A stretch of 64,000 bases of DNA from Pelomonas sp. Root405 (lineage in GTDB: Bacteria; Pseudomonadota; Gammaproteobacteria; Burkholderiales; Burkholderiaceae_C): contig NZ_LMDU01000002.1 of NCBI RefSeq assembly GCF_001425165.1, positions 81,599 through 145,598 of the forward strand, read 5' to 3'. The position numbers and the translations under genes are program-made. The notes beneath the pieces are model-generated. The model saw only the letters and a list, made by a program, of their open reading frames with translations, was not told the DNA's origin and made no database searches. Positions within the stretch are counted from its first letter, which is position 1, and each line of letters starts with the position of its first letter. Below, piece after piece: positions 46,566 through 53,369 of the stretch.

Positions 46566-47339
46566 ATGTCTGCATTTGCCAGCCTGGCCGGTCATCGCGT
46601 CTTGATCACCGCCGCGGCCAGCGGCATCGGGCGCGCCAGCGCCCTCGCCTGCCTGGGCGCCGGCGCTGACGTCATTGCCACCGACATTGATGCCGACGGC
46701 CTGCGCACGCTTGAGCATGAAGCCGGCAGCGCCGCACGCCTGCGCACGGCGCGGCTGGACGTTCGGGACAGCGTGGCCGTCAACGCGCTCGCGACCGAGC
46801 TGCCCCCGCTGCACGGCCTGTTCAACTGCGCCGGCTTCGTGCACCACGGCAGCGTGCTGGACTGCGACGAGGCGGCCTGGGACTTCAGCATGGACCTCAA
46901 CGTGAAGAGCATGCTGCGCACGCTGCGCGCCTTCCTGCCCGGCATGCTGGACCAGGCACAGCGCATGGGCGGCAGCGCCTCGGTGCTCAACATGGCGTCC
47001 ATGGCCTCGTCGGTGAAGGGCTTTCCGAACCGCTTCGCCTATGGCACGACCAAGGCTGCCGTCATCGGCCTGAGCAAGGCCGTGGCGGCCGATTACGTCA
47101 AGCAGGGGCTGCGCTGCAATGCGCTGTGCCCCGGTACGGTCGACACCCCGTCGCTGCGCGGCCGCATCGCCGCTGCCGCCGACCCGGTGCAGGCCGAGAA
47201 GGACTTCATCGCCCGCCAGCCGATGGGCCGGCTGGCGACGGTGGACGACATCGCGCCGCTCGTCGTCTTCCTGCTCAGCGACGCCTCGCGTTTTATCACC
47301 GGCCAGGCGATCAGCGTGGACGGTGGCGTCACCATCTGA
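46566..47339 (+). CDS. Short-chain dehydrogenase, probable 2-keto-3-deoxy-L-fuconate dehydrogenase
   Basis: A 257-residue SDR with cofactor loop TAAASGIGRA (15-24), active-site Ser145, Tyr159 and Lys163 (YGTTK), and the block NCAGFVHHGSVLDCDEAAWDFS found in DHRS6/BDH2-like enzymes. In the Xanthomonas non-phosphorylated L-fucose route a similar SDR oxidises 2-keto-3-deoxy-L-fuconate to the 2,4-diketo acid. The next two genes encode the hydrolase and the dehydratase of the same route, which fixes the assignment. It is the first gene of the operon, behind two operator-like sites. Confidence 0.85.
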   Translation: MSAFASLAGHRVLITAAASGIGRASALACLGAGADVIATDIDADGLRTLEHEAGSAARLRTARLDVRDSVAVNALATELPPLHGLFNCAGFVHHGSVLDCDEAAWDFSMDLNVKSMLRTLRAFLPGMLDQAQRMGGSASVLNMASMASSVKGFPNRFAYGTTKAAVIGLSKAVAADYVKQGLRCNALCPGTVDTPSLRGRIAAAADPVQAEKDFIARQPMGRLATVDDIAPLVVFLLSDASRFITGQAISVDGGVTI

Positions 47340-47372
47340 CATCACCCCAGCCTTCAACCAGAACCACTGCCC

Positions 47373-48227
47373 ATGAAACTCCTCCGCTACGGCCCCGCGG
47401 GCCAGGAACGCCCCGGCCTGCTCGACAACGACGGCCGCGTGCGCGACCTCTCTGCCCATGTCGACGACGTGGCCGGCCACACGCTGACGCCCGAAGGCCT
47501 TGCCAAGCTGCGCGGCATCGACCCGGGCACGCTACCGCTGGTGGACGGCACCCCGCAGCAGGACCTTCGCCTGGGGCCCTGCGTCGGCCGCGTCGGCAAG
47601 TTCATCTGCATCGGCCTGAACTACGCCGACCATGCCGCCGAGTCCGGCCTGCCGGTGCCGACCGAGCCGGTCGTCTTCGCCAAGTGGACCAGCGCCATCT
47701 GCGGCCCCGACGACGACGTGCAGATCCCGCGCGGCTCGGTCAAGACCGACTGGGAAGTAGAGCTGGGCGTCGTCATCGGCCAGGGCGGCGCCTACATCGA
47801 GGAAGCCGATGCGATGAAGCACGTGGCCGGCTACTGCGTCGTCAACGACGTGTCCGAGCGCGAATGGCAGCTGGAGCGCGGCACGCAGTGGGACAAGGGC
47901 AAGGGCTGCGACACCTTCGGCCCCATCGGCCCCTGGCTGGTCACGGCGGACGAGGTGGCCGACCCGCAGCAGCTCGGCCTCTGGCTGGAAGTCGACGGCA
48001 AGCGCTTCCAGAACGGCAACACGCGCACGATGGTGTTCAACGTGGCGCAGATCGTCAGCTACCTCAGCAAGTTCATGAGCCTGCAACCCGGCGACGTCAT
48101 CTCAACCGGCACGCCGCCCGGCGTCGGCCTGGGCCAGAAGCCGCCGCTTTACCTGAAGCCCGGCCAGACGATGCGCCTGGGCATCGAGGGCCTGGGCGTC
48201 CAGACGCAAAAGACCGTTGCCGCCTGA
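47373..48227 (+). CDS. Fumarylacetoacetate-hydrolase-fold enzyme, probable 2,4-diketo-3-deoxy-L-fuconate hydrolase
   Basis: A 284-residue FAH-superfamily protein. The metal site is visible in TDWEVELGVVIG (two Glu) and in the upstream region with YADHAAESGLP and VVFAKWTSAICGP; the C-terminal part has DVISTGTPPGVGLGQKPP. In the L-fucose route this enzyme cleaves 2,4-diketo-3-deoxy-L-fuconate to pyruvate and L-lactate. The family also holds other acylpyruvate hydrolases, so the function rests on its position between SDR (33 bp) and L-fuconate dehydratase (7 bp). Confidence 0.86.
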   Translation: MKLLRYGPAGQERPGLLDNDGRVRDLSAHVDDVAGHTLTPEGLAKLRGIDPGTLPLVDGTPQQDLRLGPCVGRVGKFICIGLNYADHAAESGLPVPTEPVVFAKWTSAICGPDDDVQIPRGSVKTDWEVELGVVIGQGGAYIEEADAMKHVAGYCVVNDVSEREWQLERGTQWDKGKGCDTFGPIGPWLVTADEVADPQQLGLWLEVDGKRFQNGNTRTMVFNVAQIVSYLSKFMSLQPGDVISTGTPPGVGLGQKPPLYLKPGQTMRLGIEGLGVQTQKTVAA

Positions 48228-48234
48228 CTGAGCC

Positions 48235-49512
48235 ATGACACGCATCACCAGCCTGCGCACGGTCGACGTGCGCTTTCCCACGTCCCAGCACCTCGACGGC
48301 TCGGACGCGATGAACCCCGACCCCGACTACTCGGCCGCCTACGTCATCCTGGAGACCGACCAGCCGGGATTGGAAGGCCACGGCCTGACCTTCACCATCG
48401 GCCGTGGCAACGACATCTGCTGCAAGGCCATCGAGTCCATGCGCCACCTGGTCGTCGGCCTGGAGCTGAGCTGGATCGCCGCCGACATGGGCCGCTTCTG
48501 GCGCCATGTCACATCGGACAGCCAGCTGCGCTGGATCGGCCCGGACAAGGGCGCCATCCACCTGGCGACCGGCGCCGTCGTCAACGCCGTGTGGGACCTG
48601 TGGGCCAAGGCCGAGGGCAAGCCGGTGTGGCAGCTGGTGGCCGACATGACCCCGGCGGAGCTGGTGCGCTGCATCGACTTCCGCTACATCACCGACTGCA
48701 TCACGCCGGATGAAGCACTCGCGTTGCTGACCCGTGCCGCCGAAGGCAAGGCCGAGCGCCTGGCCACGCTCAAGCGCGAAGGCTACCCCTGCTACACGAC
48801 CTCCGCCGGCTGGCTGGGCTACCCCGACGACAAGCTGCGCCGCCTGTGCCAGGAGGCCGTCGACGCGGGCTTCAACCACGTCAAGCTGAAGGTCGGCCGT
48901 GACCGCGAGGACGACATCCGCCGGCTGCGCATTGCCCGCGAGGTGCTGGGGCCCGACCGCAAGCTGATGATCGATGCCAACCAGGTCTGGGACGTGCCCG
49001 TCGCCATCGACTGGCTGAAAGACCTGGCCTTCGCGAAGCCCTGGTTCATCGAGGAGCCGACCAGCCCCGACGACGTCGAAGGCCACCGCGCCATCCGGGA
49101 AGCTGTTCAGCCCATGCAGGTCGCCACCGGCGAGATGTGCCAGAACCGCATCATCTTCAAGCAGTTCATGATGCGCGGCGCCATCGACGTGGTGCAGATC
49201 GACAGCTGCCGGCTGGGCGGCGTCAACGAGATCCTGGCCGTCATGCTGATGGCCGCCAAGCTGGGCCTGCCCGTCTGCCCGCACGCCGGCGGCGTGGGAC
49301 TGTGCGAGTACGTGCAGCACCTGTCGATGATCGACTACCTGTGCATCGCCGGCACGCGCGAGGGCCGGGTCATCGAGTACGTCGACCACCTGCACGAGCA
49401 CTTCGTCGACCCGTGTGTGGTGCGTGGTGCAGCCTATATGCCGCCGACCGCGCCGGGTTTCTCGATCACGATGAAAGCCGAGTCGCTGGCGCAGTACCGC
49501 CACGAGGCCTGA
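48235..49512 (+). CDS. L-fuconate dehydratase (enolase superfamily)
   Basis: A 425-residue enzyme that dehydrates L-fuconate to 2-keto-3-deoxy-L-fuconate. The active site of the fuconate dehydratase subgroup is complete: Lys217-x-Lys219 (VKLKVG), metal ligands Asp247 (IDANQVWD), Glu273 or Glu274 (EEPTSPDD) and Glu300 (ATGEMCQN), and general acid His350 (CPHAGGVGLCEYVQH). The length and motif spacing match the characterised Xanthomonas enzyme and human ENOSF1 as I know them. It is the last gene of the fuc operon. Upstream steps (fucose dehydrogenase, lactonase, permease) are not in this window. Confidence 0.92.
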   Translation: MTRITSLRTVDVRFPTSQHLDGSDAMNPDPDYSAAYVILETDQPGLEGHGLTFTIGRGNDICCKAIESMRHLVVGLELSWIAADMGRFWRHVTSDSQLRWIGPDKGAIHLATGAVVNAVWDLWAKAEGKPVWQLVADMTPAELVRCIDFRYITDCITPDEALALLTRAAEGKAERLATLKREGYPCYTTSAGWLGYPDDKLRRLCQEAVDAGFNHVKLKVGRDREDDIRRLRIAREVLGPDRKLMIDANQVWDVPVAIDWLKDLAFAKPWFIEEPTSPDDVEGHRAIREAVQPMQVATGEMCQNRIIFKQFMMRGAIDVVQIDSCRLGGVNEILAVMLMAAKLGLPVCPHAGGVGLCEYVQHLSMIDYLCIAGTREGRVIEYVDHLHEHFVDPCVVRGAAYMPPTAPGFSITMKAESLAQYRHEA

Positions 49513-49549
49513 GATTTCTGGTCGTCGTCCATCCGGTAGGTGTTTTTAC

Positions 49550-49560
49550 TGGTAAGACCG
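49550..49560. promoter_or_regulatory. Candidate GntR/FCD operator, distal site of the PEP-CTERM gene
   Basis: TGGTAAGACCg, identical over TGGTAAGACC to the second copy 31 bp downstream. The surrounding context actggtaagacc is also repeated. Confidence 0.65.
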
Positions 49561-49580
49561 AAAGTGGTTGTTCGCGATAC

Positions 49581-49591
49581 TGGTAAGACCA
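49581..49591. promoter_or_regulatory. Candidate GntR/FCD operator, proximal site of the PEP-CTERM gene
   Basis: A perfect TGGT-N3-ACCA match (TGGTAAGACCA), flanked by GCGATA and TATCGC that extend the dyad. The centre-to-centre distance to the first copy is 31 bp, three helical turns. It lies 40 bp before ATG 49631. Confidence 0.7.
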
Positions 49592-49630
49592 AATATCGCA
49601 AGCTCAACGCGTGCAACCACCGGAGACGAC

Positions 49631-50389
49631 ATGCTCAACAAGACCAAGCTCACACTGGGTGCGGCCCTCATCGCCGCTTCGCAACTGGCTGCCGCTGACG
49701 TGGCCGAGGTCAAGATTTCAAACCTGACCCTGTCCGTCCAGAACGGCGGATGGTGGGCCTACATCCCGTTCGAGGTGGACTGGACGAGCCCTACCGCCGG
49801 CACCTCGGCGGCGCTGGTCAATCCCAGTTTTGCCGACTCAGCTGGCGGCTGGCATGGCTATGCCCTGACCAGTTCCGCCATGGACGGCGCCCACATCGCG
49901 CAGGCGCAACTGACAGCCAAGACCCCCCAGACCGACATCAACGGCGTGGGCGCCTCAGCCAAGGTTGACGTGAACGGTGGCCAGGCGGGCTGGGCATTCG
50001 CCAAGGTTTTTGACGGCCAGATCCTGGTCAGCGGCAACGCCACCGTGACCGTCAGCTTCACGCTGGACAGCCTCCTCGCGACCGGCAACCAGGCCCAGGC
50101 CAACGCCACCATCGAGTTCTGCAGCACCGACTTCGTCACCGACACCTGCGAGGCTGCAAATTACGCGGAAGCCTTTGTCGACGCCACGTCGCCCGCCTAC
50201 ACCGGTCCTTCCATCCTGACGGCGAGCTGGACCAACCTCAGCAACGACAACACCTGGGCCAAGATGCGCATCGGCCTGACCGCGTCCGCCGACTCGCTCG
50301 CCACCCCCGTGCCCGAGCCCACCACCACCGCCCTGTGGCTGGCTGGCCTGGCCGGCATCGGCGCCATCGCGCGGCGCCGCAAGATCTAA
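49631..50389 (+). CDS. PEP-CTERM sorted extracellular protein in the glycan locus
   Basis: A 252-residue secreted protein. The start is ATG 49631, with ccggag upstream; the signal peptide ends near AAADVAE. The mature part is beta-rich with aromatic stretches (GGWWAYIPFEVDW, GGWHGYAL) and one Cys pair. The C-terminus has VPEPTTTALWLAGLAGIGAIA and RRRK. It lies under two operator-like sites, between the fuc operon and the glycosidase operon, so it is probably made with them and may hold polysaccharide at the cell surface; that role is inference. Confidence 0.85.
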   Translation: MLNKTKLTLGAALIAASQLAAADVAEVKISNLTLSVQNGGWWAYIPFEVDWTSPTAGTSAALVNPSFADSAGGWHGYALTSSAMDGAHIAQAQLTAKTPQTDINGVGASAKVDVNGGQAGWAFAKVFDGQILVSGNATVTVSFTLDSLLATGNQAQANATIEFCSTDFVTDTCEAANYAEAFVDATSPAYTGPSILTASWTNLSNDNTWAKMRIGLTASADSLATPVPEPTTTALWLAGLAGIGAIARRRKI

Positions 50390-50445
50390 CACATCGTTCC
50401 GACGGTCCGCAGCCGCCGCCCACGGGGCGCTGAACGGGCCGGCGC

Positions 50446-50487
50446 AGTCGCGCGGCTTCGCAAGAGGCCGCGCGACTTGGTCTTTTT
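50446..50487 (+). terminator. Strong intrinsic terminator between the PEP-CTERM gene and the glycosidase operon
   Basis: A perfect 11-bp stem agtcgcgcggc/gccgcgcgact (50446-50456 with 50467-50477) followed by tggtcttttt. It ends 32 bases before the GH2 start codon, leaving little room for a separate promoter. Confidence 0.85.
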
Positions 50488-50519
50488 GCAAATCGAATCG
50501 ACAAAGAAGGTGTTCGTCC

Positions 50520-53369
50520 ATGGCCCGCGCCGCATCCCTCCTGTTTCACTGGCTGAACGCCTTGCTGCTGCTGACGCTCACGCTGTCGGTCAACACGGCC
50601 CACGCCGCCGGTCACGAGCGCCTGTCGCTGGACGCCGGCTGGCTCTTCCATGCCGGTGACGTCAAGACGCCACCGATCAAGGGCCATGGCGCCAGCTACC
50701 ACCAGGCTAAGGCCGGCGGCGCGGCCGGGGCCGCCTCGCCAGAGTTCGACGACTCCGGCTGGCGCCGGCTGGACCTGCCGCATGACTGGGCCATCGAGAA
50801 CCCGCTGGACCGCAACGAGAACGCGTCGCAGGGCTACCGCGCCCGCGGCTTCGGCTGGTACCGTCGCTATCTGCAATTGCCCGAGTCCGACCGCGGCCGG
50901 CACATCGAGCTGCAGTTCGACGGCATCGCCACGCACAGCACCGTCTGGGTCAACGGCATCGCCGTCAACCGCAACTTCTCCGGCTACAACGGCCGCGCCA
51001 TCGACATCACGCCCTATGTGCGCTACGGCGAGGACGTGAACAGCATCGCCGTGCGTGTCGACGCCGAGGCCCAGGAGGGCTGGTGGTACGAAGGCGCCGG
51101 CATCTACCGCCACGCCTGGCTGGTCAAGCGCGACAGCCTGCACATTGCCACCGACGGCCTGCACGCCAACCCCGTGCAGCGCAACGGCCGCTGGCTGCTG
51201 CCGGTGGAGGTGCAGGTGCAGAACACCGGCGAGGCGCTGCGTGACGCGGTCGTCGAGCTGCGCGTGACCGGCCCGGACGGCGCGGCCGTCGCTCAAGGGT
51301 CGACGCGGGTGCGCGTGGGCGCCCTCGACAACGCGACGGCCAGGCTGGAGCTGGCCGTGCCGGCGCCCAAGCTGTGGTCGCCGAGTTCGCCCCATCTCTA
51401 CCAGGTCAAGGCGACGCTGCGCCAGGCTGGCAACGGCCCGGTGCGCGAGCTCGACGCCACCAGCCTGAAGACGGGTTTCCGCACGCTGCGCTTCGATGCC
51501 GACAAGGGCTTCTTCCTGAACGGCGAGGCGATGAAGCTGCAAGGCGTCTGCATCCACCAGGACCATGCCGGTGTCGGCGTCGCCGTGCCCACCGCCATCT
51601 GGGAATTCCGCCTGCGCCGCCTGAAGGAAATGGGCGTCAACGCGGTGCGCTTCGCGCACAACGCCGTCGCACCCGAGGTCATGGACCTGACCGACCGCCT
51701 CGGCCTGCTGGTCATGAACGAGAACCGCAATTTCAACGCCAGCCCCGACTACATCGCCCAGCTGGAATGGCTGGTGCGGCGCGACCGCAACCGGCCCAGC
51801 GTCTTCCTGTGGTCGATGTTCAACGAGGAGCCGCTGCAAGGCAGCGAACAGGGCCGCGAGATCGCCCGCCGCATGGTGGCCGCGGTCAAGAAGCTGGACC
51901 CGACGCGCCCGGTCACCGGCGGCATGCACGACGGCATCTTTGCGGAGCGCAATGCGTCGCAGGTGATGGACGTCGTGGGCATCAACTACCAGGTCGGGGG
52001 CTATGACCGCTACCACCGCGAGAACCCGAAGCGCGCCGTGAGCAGCACCGAGGACACCGCCGCCTACATGACGCGAGGCGAATGGAAGAGCGACCGCAAG
52101 GCGCAGGTGCTGGGCAGCTACGACGACGAGCCCTCGTCGTGGGGCCAGACCCACCGCGAAGGCTGGCGCCGGATCGCCGAGCGCCCCTTCATCGCTGGCG
52201 CCTTCGTCTGGAGCGGCTTCGACTATCACGGCGAGCCCACGCCCTTCGAATGGCCGAGCGCCAGCACCTTCTTCGGCGCCATCGACCTCTGCGGCTTCCC
52301 CAAGGCAGCCTTCTACATCCGCCAGGCGCACTGGGTGAAGGACCGCACCGTGATCAAGGTGCTGCCGCACTGGAACTGGGCCGGCAGCGAAGGCAAGCCG
52401 GTGAAGGTGATGGTGGCCAGCAACGCGCCGCGCGTGCGCCTGCTGCTGAACGGCCAGGCCGTCGGCGAGCGTGATGTGGACCGCTACGACATGGTCAGCT
52501 TCGACGTGCCGTTCGCACCCGGCAAGCTGGAGGCCGTGGCGCTGGACGGCACGCGTGAACTCGGCCGCGACGCGGTGGAGACCAGCGGCGAGCCGGCACG
52601 CCTCGTGCTCACGCCGGACCGCAAGGCGCTGGCCGGCGACGGCCGCGATGCGCTGCCGGTGACGGTCAGCGCCGTCGACGCGCAAGGCCGCCCGGTGCCG
52701 ACGACGAACCTGCACGTCAAGTTCGAGGTCAGTGGCGCCGGCAGCCTGATCGGTGTCGGCAACGGCGACCCGAACTCGCACGAGTCCTCCAAGGCGCCGG
52801 AGCGCGCGCTGTTCAACGGCCTGGCCCAGGTCATCCTGCAAAGCCGCCGCGACGGCCAAGGACCGCTGACGCTGCGCGCCAGTGCGCCGGGTGTTCAAGC
52901 CGCCGAGCTGGTGCTGGACGTGCAGGCCGCCGCCCAAGTGCCGGCCCTCGCCGCCGCCGAGGCCGTCAACCGCGTCAGCGGCTGGCGCATCTCGCCGCCG
53001 CAGGCCGAGCGGCCCGACCCGAACCAGGTGCTGGCCGAGACGGACATGAACAGCTGGGGCTGGGGTGACACGCCCATCAAGCAGGTCGCCGAGGCCAACG
53101 CCTGGCGCGCCTACCGCGCCTCCATGCGCCTGCGCGCCGACCGCAACGACGGCCGCGGCCGGCTGGTGTTCGGCGAGATCACCGGCCAAGCCGAGATCTG
53201 GGTCGACGGCGTCAAGATCGGCGAGAAGATGTCGCCCGCCGCCGCGCCGCTGAGCGTGCCCCTGGCCGCCGGCGCCGGCTGGCGCACGCTGACCGTGCTG
53301 GTACGCGCCCAGCCCGGCCAACCCTCGGGCCTGACCGGCCGCGTCTGGATGGAGGCTGCCCCGCGATGA
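50520..53369 (+). CDS. Secreted GH2 glycoside hydrolase (beta-galactosidase type)
   Basis: A 949-residue GH2 enzyme with a signal peptide (1-30). The N-terminal sugar-binding domain has FRARG-like GYRARGFGWYRRYL and GIATHSTVWVNG; the TIM barrel has acid/base Glu436 (FLWSMFNEEP) and probable nucleophile Glu511 (SSTEDTAAY). Beyond about 620 come a DUF4982-like and an Ig-like domain (LIGVGNGDPNSHESS), then a C-terminal jelly-roll extension. The galactose-specific layout suggests beta-galactosidase, perhaps removing galactosyl branches. It is the first gene of a three-gene operon; the next gene overlaps by 4 bp. Confidence 0.88.
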   Translation: MARAASLLFHWLNALLLLTLTLSVNTAHAAGHERLSLDAGWLFHAGDVKTPPIKGHGASYHQAKAGGAAGAASPEFDDSGWRRLDLPHDWAIENPLDRNENASQGYRARGFGWYRRYLQLPESDRGRHIELQFDGIATHSTVWVNGIAVNRNFSGYNGRAIDITPYVRYGEDVNSIAVRVDAEAQEGWWYEGAGIYRHAWLVKRDSLHIATDGLHANPVQRNGRWLLPVEVQVQNTGEALRDAVVELRVTGPDGAAVAQGSTRVRVGALDNATARLELAVPAPKLWSPSSPHLYQVKATLRQAGNGPVRELDATSLKTGFRTLRFDADKGFFLNGEAMKLQGVCIHQDHAGVGVAVPTAIWEFRLRRLKEMGVNAVRFAHNAVAPEVMDLTDRLGLLVMNENRNFNASPDYIAQLEWLVRRDRNRPSVFLWSMFNEEPLQGSEQGREIARRMVAAVKKLDPTRPVTGGMHDGIFAERNASQVMDVVGINYQVGGYDRYHRENPKRAVSSTEDTAAYMTRGEWKSDRKAQVLGSYDDEPSSWGQTHREGWRRIAERPFIAGAFVWSGFDYHGEPTPFEWPSASTFFGAIDLCGFPKAAFYIRQAHWVKDRTVIKVLPHWNWAGSEGKPVKVMVASNAPRVRLLLNGQAVGERDVDRYDMVSFDVPFAPGKLEAVALDGTRELGRDAVETSGEPARLVLTPDRKALAGDGRDALPVTVSAVDAQGRPVPTTNLHVKFEVSGAGSLIGVGNGDPNSHESSKAPERALFNGLAQVILQSRRDGQGPLTLRASAPGVQAAELVLDVQAAAQVPALAAAEAVNRVSGWRISPPQAERPDPNQVLAETDMNSWGWGDTPIKQVAEANAWRAYRASMRLRADRNDGRGRLVFGEITGQAEIWVDGVKIGEKMSPAAAPLSVPLAAGAGWRTLTVLVRAQPGQPSGLTGRVWMEAAPR

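Noticed and set aside
50238..53321. 1027-codon minus-strand frame opposite the first GH2 gene
   Set aside because: Antisense shadow with no family similarity; the plus strand has signal peptide, catalytic residues and ribosome-binding site.
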